Positions 1-8,438 of a stretch of 64,000 nucleotides of DNA are shown piece after piece. The first letter of the stretch is position 1, and every line of letters starts with the position of its first letter. Under the pieces are notes generated by a model. The model worked only from the letters and a program-made list of their open reading frames with translations, had not been told where the DNA came from and did no database searches. The position numbers were made by a program, and so were the translations under genes. Origin of the DNA: Clostridiales bacterium (GTDB lineage Bacteria; Bacillota; Clostridia; Lachnospirales; Lachnospiraceae); assembly GCA_023663185.1 (NCBI GenBank), contig JAMPHY010000003.1:154042-218041 (forward strand), written 5' to 3'.

Positions 1-65
1 ACATATTGCACAAAATTCAATATAATTTTGCGTGCGTTAGTTGTGAAATTGTAAAATTCTACTTA

Positions 66-1220
66 TCACAACATGAACTCCGACATAACGTAATTGCTTA
101 TATCAGTTCCATAGGGGGTAAGACGGATACGTTTGTCTACGGTAAGCAGCTTGTCTTTCTGCATTTTCTCTAATACCTTACCGTATACGTCCTCTATCGG
201 CACTCCGAATTTTTTCTTAAATTCTGCTCTTTCCACGCCCTCTGTCAGACGCAGCCCCAGAAACATAAATTCCTCCATCTGCTCATTCTTGGTAAGATAC
301 TGAATATCTTCACCGAACCTTATACGCGCTGAATGCAAATTCATACTGTCCGTCTGCGGCGCTGTTGCGGCATAGTCCTTCATTGTACGCTTATTGCTCC
401 AGCGTACCTCGTCTACCAACGACGCCGCACCCAGACCAAAGCCTACATAGTTACCTCTATTCCAATAACACTTGTTATGAATACATTCAAAGCCGTCCTT
501 AGCATAATTGGAAATCTCATATCTATGATAGCCGCTATCTGAAAGCATTTTCGCCGTGAGCTCATACATCTGCCTGTCCTCGTCTTCCGTCGGAAATACC
601 AGCTCGCTATGATGCTCATAAAACCATGTGCCTTCCTCTACAATCAGGCTGTATGCAGAAATATGCTCCGGTCCAAGCTCTGTAATCTTTTCAAGCGTCT
701 TTTGGTATGAGTCGCAGCTTTGAGAGGGTATAGCCGATATTAAATCCACATTAATATTTTTAAAACCTGACTTCCTTGCCAGCTCATAAGCATTAAGAAA
801 TGTCCGATAATCATGGATTCTCCCAAGCATCCTAAGCTCATCGTCATCGGCGGACTGCAAACCTATGCTCAGTCTGTTTACTCCTGCATTAAGATATGAT
901 AGAAGTTTATCTCTTGTCACTGTGTCGGGGTTGACTTCTACCGTAATTTCGGGCTTTTGAGCGAGATTAAATCTAGATTTAACCGCATTGAGAAGTCTTT
1001 CCAGCAACTTCCCTTCTAATATGGAAGGGGTTCCTCCGCCAACGAATATAGAGATTACTTGAAAGTCTTTATAAAATAACGATTGTTTTTCTATTTCATT
1101 AATAAGCAGGTTAATATACGCTTCTATTTCGTTTTCTGACGCTGCATAGGATAAGAAATCACAATACTTACATTTTCTAACGCAAAAAGGTATATGGAGA
1201 TAAATACTTAAGTCTTTCAT
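66..1220 (-). CDS. hemW: HemW-type radical SAM heme chaperone
   Basis: Predicted cytosolic radical SAM protein of the HemW (formerly HemN-like) family, which delivers heme to target proteins; it is not the coproporphyrinogen dehydrogenase itself. The cluster motif CX3CX2C is at residues 13-20, followed by DF rather than the extra Cys of true HemN. A GGGTPS SAM-binding segment and the C-terminal HemN-type domain follow. The ATG at 1220 is chosen. A TTG six bases upstream would overlap the lepA stop by 3 nt. The gene sits directly behind lepA in one transcription unit, a common Firmicutes pairing. Length (about 384 aa) is normal. Confidence 0.93.
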   Translation of the reverse strand: MKDLSIYLHIPFCVRKCKYCDFLSYAASENEIEAYINLLINEIEKQSLFYKDFQVISIFVGGGTPSILEGKLLERLLNAVKSRFNLAQKPEITVEVNPDTVTRDKLLSYLNAGVNRLSIGLQSADDDELRMLGRIHDYRTFLNAYELARKSGFKNINVDLISAIPSQSCDSYQKTLEKITELGPEHISAYSLIVEEGTWFYEHHSELVFPTEDEDRQMYELTAKMLSDSGYHRYEISNYAKDGFECIHNKCYWNRGNYVGFGLGAASLVDEVRWSNKRTMKDYAATAPQTDSMNLHSARIRFGEDIQYLTKNEQMEEFMFLGLRLTEGVERAEFKKKFGVPIEDVYGKVLEKMQKDKLLTVDKRIRLTPYGTDISNYVMSEFML

Positions 1221-1222
1221 AA

Positions 1223-3037
1223 TCAATCATCATCCAGCTTAAGAACGCTCATAAAGGCTTTCTGCGGAATTTCAACGTTTCCTATCTGGCGCATACGCTT
1301 CTTGCCTTCCTTTTGTTTCTCAAGCAGCTTCTTCTTACGAGTGATATCGCCGCCATAACATTTGGCAAGGACGTCTTTGCGCATAGCCTTAACTGTCTCT
1401 CTGGCGATAATTCTGCCGCCTACAGCCGCCTGAATCGGAATTTCAAAAAGGTGTCTGGGAATTTCTTCCTTAAGCTTCTCGCACATCTTCCTCCCACGCT
1501 CATACGCGCTGTCTGAATGGACTATAAAGGAAAGCGCGTCCACTTCTTCATGATTGATAAGAATGTCCAGTTTCGCAAGCTTAGACTCCTCGTAGCCTTT
1601 CAGTTCATAATCAAAAGACGCATATCCTCTGGAGCGTGATTTCAGCGCGTCGAAAAAGTCATAGATAATCTCATTGAGCGGCAGCTCATATTTAAGCAGG
1701 GCGCGCGAACTTTCAATATATTCCGTGCTGATATAACGCCCTCTTCTTTCCTGACATAACTGCATAATCGGACCTATAAATTCCGAAGTCACCATAATTT
1801 CAGCGTCTACGACAGGTTCTTCCATATATGCTATTTCGGAAGGATCAGGAAGATTGGAAGGATTAGTCAGCTCTATCATTTCGCCACTCGTCTTATGCAC
1901 ACGGTAAATAACGCTCGGTGCAGTCGTTACCAAATCCAGATTGTATTCCCGCTCTAAGCGCTCTTGTATGATTTCCAGATGTAGAAGTCCTAAGAAGCCG
2001 CAGCGGAAACCAAAGCCAAGCGCAATAGAAGTCTCAGGTTCATAATTAAGCGAAGCATCATTTAATTTAAGCTTCTCCAACGCATCCCGCAAATCCGGAT
2101 ATTTGGCGCCGTCAGCAGGATACATTCCGCAGTATACCATCGAATTAACCTTTTTATAGCCCGGAAGCGCCTCTTTACACGGATTGGTAACATCTGTTAT
2201 TGTATCTCCAACCGCCGTATCTTTGACATTTTTAATAGAAGCCGTCAGATATCCCACCATGCCCGCCGAAAGCTCCTCGCAAGGAATGAACTGTCCCGCT
2301 CCAAAATATCCGACTTCCACTACTTCAGCGGTTGCGCCTGTCGCCATCATTTTTATATTTGTTCCCTTACGCACTCTGCCGTCCATAACACGAAAAAATA
2401 CGATAACGCCCTTATATGAATCGTATATTGAATCAAATATAAGCGCTTTTAAAGGCTCGTCCGCATTGCCCTTAGGCGCTGGAATTTTAGCCACTATCGC
2501 CTCAAGCACGTCTTCAATTCCTATACCGTTCTTCGCGGAAATAAGGGGCGCGTCCTGCGCTTCTATTCCTATTACGTCCTCTATTTCGTTTTTTACCCGC
2601 TCAGGCTCTGCACTCGGAAGGTCGATTTTATTAATAACAGGAAAAACGTCTAAGTCATGGTCAAGCGCTAAATATACGTTAGCCAGCGTCTGCGCCTCTA
2701 TGCCCTGAGCCGCGTCCACCACTAAAATCGCGCCGTCGCACGCCGCAAGGCTCCTGCTGACCTCGTAGTTAAAGTCCACATGTCCGGGAGTGTCAATCAG
2801 ATTAAAAATATACTCCTGCCCGTCGTTCGCCTTATATATCGTGCGGACAGTCTGCGCCTTTATAGTAATGCCGCGCTCCCTCTCAAGCTCCATGTTATCA
2901 AGGACCTGCGCCTGCATTTCCCTGCTGGTTAAAAGCCCTGTCTTTTCTATAATTCTGTCGGCAAGCGTGGATTTACCGTGGTCTATATGCGCAACAATAC
3001 AAAAATTCCTAATTCTGCTTTGGTCTATAACTGCCAT
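1223..3037 (-). CDS. lepA: Elongation factor 4 (LepA)
   Basis: Ribosome-associated translational GTPase EF4. G1 is AHIDHGKS at residues 16-23, G3 is DTPGH and G4 is NKID. The EF-G-like domains II, III and V and the LepA-specific C-terminal domain ending in basic residues and LDDD follow. At 604 aa it is full length. The ATG at 3037 has GAAAGG about 13 nt upstream. It is followed immediately by hemW, so the two are probably co-transcribed. No promoter was recognised with confidence in the short gap upstream. Confidence 0.97.
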   Translation of the reverse strand: MAVIDQSRIRNFCIVAHIDHGKSTLADRIIEKTGLLTSREMQAQVLDNMELERERGITIKAQTVRTIYKANDGQEYIFNLIDTPGHVDFNYEVSRSLAACDGAILVVDAAQGIEAQTLANVYLALDHDLDVFPVINKIDLPSAEPERVKNEIEDVIGIEAQDAPLISAKNGIGIEDVLEAIVAKIPAPKGNADEPLKALIFDSIYDSYKGVIVFFRVMDGRVRKGTNIKMMATGATAEVVEVGYFGAGQFIPCEELSAGMVGYLTASIKNVKDTAVGDTITDVTNPCKEALPGYKKVNSMVYCGMYPADGAKYPDLRDALEKLKLNDASLNYEPETSIALGFGFRCGFLGLLHLEIIQERLEREYNLDLVTTAPSVIYRVHKTSGEMIELTNPSNLPDPSEIAYMEEPVVDAEIMVTSEFIGPIMQLCQERRGRYISTEYIESSRALLKYELPLNEIIYDFFDALKSRSRGYASFDYELKGYEESKLAKLDILINHEEVDALSFIVHSDSAYERGRKMCEKLKEEIPRHLFEIPIQAAVGGRIIARETVKAMRKDVLAKCYGGDITRKKKLLEKQKEGKKRMRQIGNVEIPQKAFMSVLKLDDD

Positions 3038-3124
3038 CTTATTTCTATGCCTTTCTTTATAATAATCTTTCTGTATTATAGCAAATTACGGCAGTTATGG
3101 CAAACTGCTTGGAATACTTGTTTT

Positions 3125-4097
3125 CTACGGATTACCCGCTTTAGACATTCTCTTTGCTTCTGCCTCTTGAACAAGTTTTACCGCTTTGCAATAATCATCC
3201 ACTGTAATGTCCTGAATTTCACATGCCTTCTCTAATGACATATTCAATTTTTTCACTATATTGTCAATATCTAATATTAGTCGGCGTGAATCAGCATACT
3301 GACTACCTTCATTCCATATCTTATCGGATTCAAGTTCCAAAATTACTCCGCCCATAATATTTCCCATCCTTTCCTTGTAATCTTCATTTCCTTTTCCTAC
3401 ATAATCCAAAATTCTTTGAGTCAATACGGCAAGTTCATAATACAGTCTTGGTTCATTTATGGAATTTCCTTCTATGGTAAGCTGCTTCTTAATATATTCA
3501 TACTCGCCTTTCAGCTTACCTAAGATTTCATTCTTTCCAGCTTTTATATCTTTCTCATACCGCAGCACATAAAATGGTATAAGTATCAGGAGCCTTTTCT
3601 GAAACATCTCTTCTTTAGAAAAATTACACCATGCAGGATTGAGGAAACCGGAAAATGAAAGGTTCCTTGTTTCTTTCCCCAAATTTCTTTTTGAGTTCAT
3701 TAGTTAATATATTTCTTGTCTCTTCCAGGGCAATCCTAAAATCATACTCTATCATGCGTATAACCATTAGCCCGTCATTAGTGCTCTGGCATTCTATATG
3801 GTAAATCTTATCCCTTATCCTGAGCATTGCATCATTGATTACCTTGCCATCTAAGCTATGGTATTCATTCCTTCCCTGAATAACCACTTCATCATCAGCA
3901 TAATCAACATGGAATACTTCATTAATCAACGCTACTGCAAGCATTGGGAATCTCTGCAGAAGCGTTTTGAATACGCTGTCAAAAATGTCAGTTGTATTCT
4001 CGTTTAGATTTTCCGCTGATTTTGAATCTGTTGCTTTGCTATCTCGGATATTGTCTGCAACAGTAAGTTCCTCGTGTTTCTTTCTTTTTTTATCCAT
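3125..4097 (-). pseudogene. Decayed Rpn/PD-(D/E)XK transposase-like nuclease
   Basis: Two overlapping reading frames together resemble one Rpn-family recombination-promoting nuclease (transposase_31 type). The N-terminal frame starts at 4097 with a good GGAGG. It contains the nuclease core (DxVFKTLL start, DGKVINDAMLRI, then HIECQS) and ends at 3624 after PQSCM. The C-terminal frame resumes at the usual KEEMFQKRLLILIPFYVLRYE segment and runs to 3125. In intact relatives roughly 30-40 residues lie between these two segments. Here they are missing and the frame changes, which indicates an internal deletion plus frameshift around 3625-3650. A second decayed copy lies at 32042-32517. Loss of function is inferred. 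Confidence 0.75.
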
Positions 4098-4243
4098 AGT
4101 TTCCTCCTGTATCTTGCAGGAGTTTCTGTGAAAACCCCCGCTTTTTATTGTGTTTTGTTATTAGCATGGGATTTTCGAAAGAGAATCTGCCATGAACACA
4201 GGCGGTTTAGCCGCACTGCATATAGAAAATAACTGATAGACGT

Positions 4244-4273
4244 AGTATAACATATTTATGACCAGAAAAGCAA
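4244..4273 (-). promoter_or_regulatory. Candidate promoter of the Rpn-like pseudogene
   Basis: On the minus strand TTGCTT (4268-4273) and TATACT (4244-4249) are separated by 18 bp, about 145 bp upstream of the ATG at 4097. The leader between them holds a small GC hairpin. The rest of the 4098-4520 gap contains only AT-rich sequence and one further hairpin (4304-4331). Confidence 0.4.
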
Positions 4274-4303
4274 TACCGGATTTGAATTTGTAGAAAGTGA
4301 AAC

Positions 4304-4331
4304 GAGCAGTTACCATTATAGATAACTGCCC
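4304..4331 (-). terminator. Weak hairpin downstream of the acetyltransferase
   Basis: Inverted arms GCAGTTA and TAACTGC around a roughly 10-nt loop lie about 190 bp past the acetyltransferase stop. Only a broken T-rich tail follows, so a terminator role is tentative. Confidence 0.3.
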
Positions 4332-4520
4332 GTCAATGCTTTTATTCCTGATATGTATAATTTTGCTGCAAAACGTTTTTGTTTTCTAATGTCATATCCA
4401 TATTAACCGTTCTCCTTACTTCTTTCATTTATATCTACAAATAGTGTTTCCTTATTGCACAATCCTATTATACCACAATATTAAATTTTTTCATTATGAT
4501 ACCTATATATAAACTGGAAT

Positions 4521-5159
4521 TTATCCTCTTAACATTTTTCTCATTACAACCATGTTTTTTTCATGAACAAATGGAGTAAAGCCAACTTTCTCATAAAAAT
4601 GAATTGTTCCAGTAAAAGCTAAAACGTTAAATTGTTCTTGCTCTGTGGGATAAGCTTCCACGAAATCATATCCCTCCTTCTCCGCATCCAAACATACCCG
4701 TTCAAGTAACTTGGTGGCTATCCCTCTGCCGCGATATTCAGGAGCTATTTCAAAACAGACAATGGATTTAATTTGCCCTTTCTTCTGACATTCGATAGGT
4801 TCTTCATCCGCAGGCACGTTGCCTAAATCAAACTCTCCCACACGATAATAATTCATTCTGTCATTGGCATTACACCACCCAACAGACAATCCATTTTCAA
4901 AAGCCAGATATCCCTGAATCTCGCCTGACCTCACCATTTGAACGGCTGATTCACGTAATGCCTTTTTCCAACCGTCTATCCCTCCACCATAACTTTCAGC
5001 CTTCCCCAGTAATTCTATACTAATCTGTTCTTTACTCATGTTAAACGCATTGCAATAGCACGGATAATAAGGTGAGCCGTCTGAAAAAGCACGATTATCA
5101 AAAAAGTCAAAATATTCTTCCTCCAAATCTCGTGTTAACGCCTTAATCGTCAAATTCAT
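4521..5159 (-). CDS. GNAT family N-acetyltransferase
   Basis: Single-domain GNAT acetyltransferase of 212 aa, probably cytosolic. The acetyl-CoA-binding motif A is clear in the middle of the protein, as EIAPEYRGRGIATKLLERV. It is followed by the expected helix and a late HFYEKVGF strand-helix motif (motif B region). The N-terminal part (YYPCYCNAF) resembles GNAT proteins annotated only as general acetyltransferases. The acceptor substrate cannot be read from the sequence. The start is supported by GAGGAGG about 10 nt upstream. It is monocistronic, flanked by a pseudogene and a long palindrome. Confidence 0.85.
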   Translation of the reverse strand: MNLTIKALTRDLEEEYFDFFDNRAFSDGSPYYPCYCNAFNMSKEQISIELLGKAESYGGGIDGWKKALRESAVQMVRSGEIQGYLAFENGLSVGWCNANDRMNYYRVGEFDLGNVPADEEPIECQKKGQIKSIVCFEIAPEYRGRGIATKLLERVCLDAEKEGYDFVEAYPTEQEQFNVLAFTGTIHFYEKVGFTPFVHEKNMVVMRKMLRG

Positions 5160-5330
5160 TTTCCGTTTACCTCCTCAAATGCCGATTTATCTGTTCCACC
5201 ACAACTTTTCATCTATTGTCACCAGTCTAACATATCAAACTACCTACATCAAGTTTTTTCTTAACGCACTCACCAATGACCAATGCCAATACGCATTCGT
5301 CAGAACATACTCACCAAAAATCTCGTACCA

Positions 5331-5502
5331 GTTCAGCCACGGCGTCAGGGGCACATATGCTCACTGAAAAGGTCCTTGAAAGACGTCGGTACTTAGTGAA
5401 AAAGCTGCTTTTTAGCTTTTGAACTTAGTACCGCTACGCTCTTTCACGGAGCGAAAGCGCGCCTTTTCAGTGAGCATATGTGCCCCTGACGCCCCCCTGA
5501 AC
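5331..5502. repeat. Long imperfect palindrome (MITE- or REP-like element A)
   Basis: About 172 bp between the acetyltransferase and spoIIP form one long hairpin. Outer arms GTTCAG/CTGAAC enclose a perfect 32-bp inverted repeat (5341-5372 with 5462-5493) that contains ACATATG. Inside it the sequence is again largely self-complementary (a GGTACTTAGT-type stem). There is no reading frame in it. The arms share a core with two other palindromes in the window, at 18006-18055 and 20153-20230. It lies just 3' of spoIIP and fills most of the 5160-5522 gap. Confidence 0.8.
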
Positions 5503-5522
5503 AGCACGATTTTCCCCCACCC

Positions 5523-6884
5523 CTACTCCACATCCGGCTCATCCCCAATAAACACCAAATTCAAAATATGCGCCAGCGGCTCTATCGCATTCATTATTTC
5601 TTCCACAGTATTATTCTGCGCCCCCAGCTCAATAAGTATGGATTTAGGGCGCAAATGCAGATTATAGCGATACGCTTTCAGATATATCCTTCTGGCAATC
5701 CCCGGATAATACTCATTACTCGCTATCTGGAGCTGAAATGAAAACGCAAGGTTATCTTCAATATAGGGGTTTTCCAGATATTCAATCGCCCCATTTTTCG
5801 CCGTGCGGCTTAAGCCGTTAAAAAACATAAACTGTGCTGTGGGCCTGCCCTGCAAATCCACAACCAGTCTTTTATCTTCCGGCATTGCGTCTCTATGTAA
5901 ATCAATCACAACTTCTATGGACGGATTATTTAATAACACCTGTTCTATTCCCGGAAGCGCATTACTGTACGCATAATCCCTCGATTCTGCGTCGTAGCTG
6001 ACCGTATGGTGTATGACGTTATAACCGTATTTATCATGCAGTACCTGCGCAAGCTTATCTCCCGCTCCTACAATCGTAGTGGAACTGTCACCCTCTACAG
6101 AGTCCGCAAACGCCTCCTGCGAATGAGTATGATATATCAAAATCTGCGGATTTTCATTTCCCCCCTTCATGCGCATATCTTTTCTCAGCAGTTTATCCGC
6201 ATCAAGAAGCTCCGCTCCCGCTTTTGTCGTCGAGTCTATGGCGTAGAAAGCCTTTACCAGTTCTTCGTAGCTTTGCAGGTTTTCCCATCTGTAACGGAAC
6301 AGCGGTTCTTCTATCTCATGAAAAACTGAATAGTCCACGTTCGATTCTTCTGTCAATGTATTTTCATTCACGCCCTCTCCTATGCCATGCTCCGCCTGAG
6401 CTGTCCCATTTTCTGCTAAAAACGCTTCTTCAAGGCTTTTATCAAGATGTATCGCATCGTCCCCGTATTCGAGCGAATCAGCATCGATATCCTTTTTATC
6501 TTCGTCCGTGCCTTCAAGCAGGAGTAATTCCTCATAGCTGCTCTCTCCCGCCGCCAGATAAATATTGTCTTCGGGCTGTTCCATACCGTAAAGAAGCACC
6601 GGAAAATTATCCATTACAAGACGTTCAATTATATTGTAGCCATAATCTGTCTGTTCTGCCTCAATAGATGAAAGCGCCGGCAGGTAGACATTCATAATCG
6701 ACTGTTCAAGCCATTGCTGTATTTTGCTGTCTTGCTCTTTTTGGGCACTCTCAAAAGCGCGGTACATTTCCCACATAAAAGACATGGCTGCCATAATACA
6801 CAAAAGCGCCAGCAAAATACGCAGGATACCGCGCCCTATATGAAGCTGATTATTTTGTCTTAACCGTAACCATCTTTTTCTCAT
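5523..6884 (-). CDS. spoIIP: Stage II sporulation protein P
   Basis: Membrane-anchored peptidoglycan amidase/endopeptidase of the engulfment machinery; its usual partners SpoIID and SpoIIM are not in this window. It has a basic N-terminus, one membrane segment at about residues 18-40, an acidic variable linker, and then the catalytic SpoIIP domain from about residue 245. That domain contains IYHTHSQE, GAGDKLA and VIDLHRDA, where His and Glu are the expected metal and catalytic residues. Length is 453 aa. No clear Shine-Dalgarno precedes the ATG. It lies 63 bp downstream of gpr. It is expected to be under sporulation sigma control; a possible site is noted separately. Confidence 0.95.
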   Translation of the reverse strand: MRKRWLRLRQNNQLHIGRGILRILLALLCIMAAMSFMWEMYRAFESAQKEQDSKIQQWLEQSIMNVYLPALSSIEAEQTDYGYNIIERLVMDNFPVLLYGMEQPEDNIYLAAGESSYEELLLLEGTDEDKKDIDADSLEYGDDAIHLDKSLEEAFLAENGTAQAEHGIGEGVNENTLTEESNVDYSVFHEIEEPLFRYRWENLQSYEELVKAFYAIDSTTKAGAELLDADKLLRKDMRMKGGNENPQILIYHTHSQEAFADSVEGDSSTTIVGAGDKLAQVLHDKYGYNVIHHTVSYDAESRDYAYSNALPGIEQVLLNNPSIEVVIDLHRDAMPEDKRLVVDLQGRPTAQFMFFNGLSRTAKNGAIEYLENPYIEDNLAFSFQLQIASNEYYPGIARRIYLKAYRYNLHLRPKSILIELGAQNNTVEEIMNAIEPLAHILNLVFIGDEPDVE

Positions 6885-6947
6885 ATATAATTTATATGCA
6901 GTATTACGGTTCAGACATGCAGAAATGATTTAACGATACCGATAAGA

Positions 6948-7820
6948 TTAGGCTTTGGAAAGGTCCAGCGCTTTATTCAATGCGTCGCAGAGAATGTGGG
7001 CAATCTGCTGCACCTGAAAATCCACGTCTTTACTTGTCACATACATGTTGTTAAGTTCCGATAAGGCGCTTGGATACTCGCCTATGGCGTCTCCTACGAT
7101 TGTCGCGGCGTCTACCACGGTCGGCACGCCTATCGCCATGACCGGCACTTGAAGACTCTCTTTCGTAAGAGCGTTTCTATGGTTTCCTACGCCTGAACCG
7201 GGGTGAATACCGGTATCGGTTATCTGTATGGTGCGGTTTAAGCGTTTAGTTGACCTTGCCGCAAGCGCATCAATTACAATGACTTGGTCGGGGTGAGTCT
7301 GTTCAATAACACCTTTTATTATTTCCGCTGATTCCATTCCGGTCTTAGCCATGACGCCGGGCACCAGACTGCTTACCATGTGCATTTTAGAGCAATTATA
7401 CGCCAGTTTTCCATATTCCATTACGATATGTCTATTGATGAAAAGATTATCCACCACGTCAGGACCTAATGAGTCCGCAGTTACGTCCCTGTTGCCAAGT
7501 CCTACCACGAGAATCGACTTTTCCTCCTCCGGCTCAGGCAGAAGATTTTTTATTTCCCTCGCCAGAATATCGGATATTTCCTGATGATAGTCGTCTTCCG
7601 GTTCAATCATGGCGGGAGCTTCAAGCGTCACATAGTTCCCCATAGGTTTGCCCATCGCCTTAGCGCCGTTTTTCGTTTCTATGATAACCTTCGTGATATG
7701 CACGTCACTATCTTTATCATAGTTTTCTTCTATTTTTACTCCGCGAATTTCATCTTCTTTTCCGTCAATACTTTCCTTAGCCTCTAACGCTAAGTCTGTT
7801 CTGACCTGAAACCAACCCAT
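6948..7820 (-). CDS. gpr: GPR endopeptidase (germination protease)
   Basis: Aspartate-type spore protease that degrades small acid-soluble spore proteins during germination. It is made as a zymogen; the N-terminal RTDLALE stretch (residues 7-13) matches the usual propeptide-cleavage region. The core motifs GLGNRDVTADSLGP, the VPGVMAKTGMES region and the GVPTVVDAAT segment are all present. Length is 290 aa, within the family range. The ATG at 7820 follows GAGG at about 10 nt. It is transcribed away from rpsT and lies upstream of spoIIP, so the two sporulation genes may share a transcript. Confidence 0.95.
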   Translation of the reverse strand: MGWFQVRTDLALEAKESIDGKEDEIRGVKIEENYDKDSDVHITKVIIETKNGAKAMGKPMGNYVTLEAPAMIEPEDDYHQEISDILAREIKNLLPEPEEEKSILVVGLGNRDVTADSLGPDVVDNLFINRHIVMEYGKLAYNCSKMHMVSSLVPGVMAKTGMESAEIIKGVIEQTHPDQVIVIDALAARSTKRLNRTIQITDTGIHPGSGVGNHRNALTKESLQVPVMAIGVPTVVDAATIVGDAIGEYPSALSELNNMYVTSKDVDFQVQQIAHILCDALNKALDLSKA

Positions 7821-7955
7821 ACCCTCATGTCCTCGTTTCTTCTTTCTGTGTTCTTAATTTATCATATGCAGTTAGCAAAGAATATGCCATGCCGCTTCGT
7901 GCAGGTAAAATGTATGATATGGCTTTAGTTTTAGCAGAAAATTTAAAAATATGTA

Positions 7956-7984
7956 TTGACATAAATTGCGGCATATTTTACAAT
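7956..7984 (+). promoter_or_regulatory. rpsT promoter
   Basis: TTGACA (7956-7961) and TACAAT (7979-7984) are separated by exactly 17 bp on the plus strand. The predicted start of transcription is near 7991, giving an RNA leader of about 80 nt before the TTG start of rpsT. Confidence 0.85.
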
Positions 7985-7991
7985 AATATCT

Positions 7992-8032
7992 GTGTTTCCA
8001 TTAAAACGTCCGTGTCCGGATTTAATGAAACA
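7992..8032 (+). promoter_or_regulatory. Stable hairpin in the rpsT mRNA leader
   Basis: Arms at 7992-8005 and 8020-8032 form a stem of about 13 bp with one bulged C and a 14-nt loop, placed right at the predicted 5' end of the rpsT transcript. No T-run follows, so it is not a terminator. Autoregulatory binding by S20 or 5'-end protection are both possible; neither is shown. Confidence 0.5.
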
Positions 8033-8069
8033 CTTTCCTAAAAAAAGATTACAATAGGAGGTGTGCATC

Positions 8070-8333
8070 TTGGCTAATATCAAGTCTGCAAAGAAAAGGA
8101 TTTTAGTAAACAGAACTAAGGCTGATAGAAATAAAGCTATCAAATCCGGCGTTAAGACTTCTGTTAAAAAGGTAAATGCTGCTATTGCCGCTAACGACAA
8201 GAACGCTGCAAAAGAAGCGCTGCTTGCTGCAACAGCTACCATTGATAAAGCCGCTTCTAAAGGTGTATTCCATAAGAATACAGCTTCAAGAAAAGTATCA
8301 CGGCTGGCACAGGCAGTTAATAAGATGGCTTAA
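8070..8333 (+). CDS. rpsT: 30S ribosomal protein S20
   Basis: Small, lysine- and alanine-rich helical protein binding the 5' domain of 16S rRNA. The start is set at the TTG at 8070: AGGAGG (8056-8061) lies 8 nt upstream and the resulting N-terminus MANIKSAKKR is the classic S20 start. An upstream in-frame GTG at 8061 overlaps the Shine-Dalgarno and is unlikely. It gives 87 aa, the normal size. It has its own promoter and terminator, so it is monocistronic, as is usual in Firmicutes. Confidence 0.97.
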   Translation: MANIKSAKKRILVNRTKADRNKAIKSGVKTSVKKVNAAIAANDKNAAKEALLAATATIDKAASKGVFHKNTASRKVSRLAQAVNKMA

Positions 8334-8381
8334 GGCTGCAAATTTATCTTATTAATTATTATAAATTAAGAGAACTCATTA

Positions 8382-8417
8382 AAACAACTCATATTGTCCA
8401 GTGAGTTGTTTTTCTTT
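8382..8417 (+). terminator. rpsT intrinsic terminator
   Basis: Arms AACAACTCA and TGAGTTGTT with a short loop are followed by TTTCTTT, ending 22 bp before the next start codon on the same strand. Confidence 0.85.
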
Positions 8418-8438
8418 AAGGCAGAATGGAGGAATACA

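Noticed and set aside
5331-5502. Insertion sequence
   Set aside because: No transposase frame fits within the 172-bp palindrome and no target-site duplication is evident; described as a palindromic element instead.
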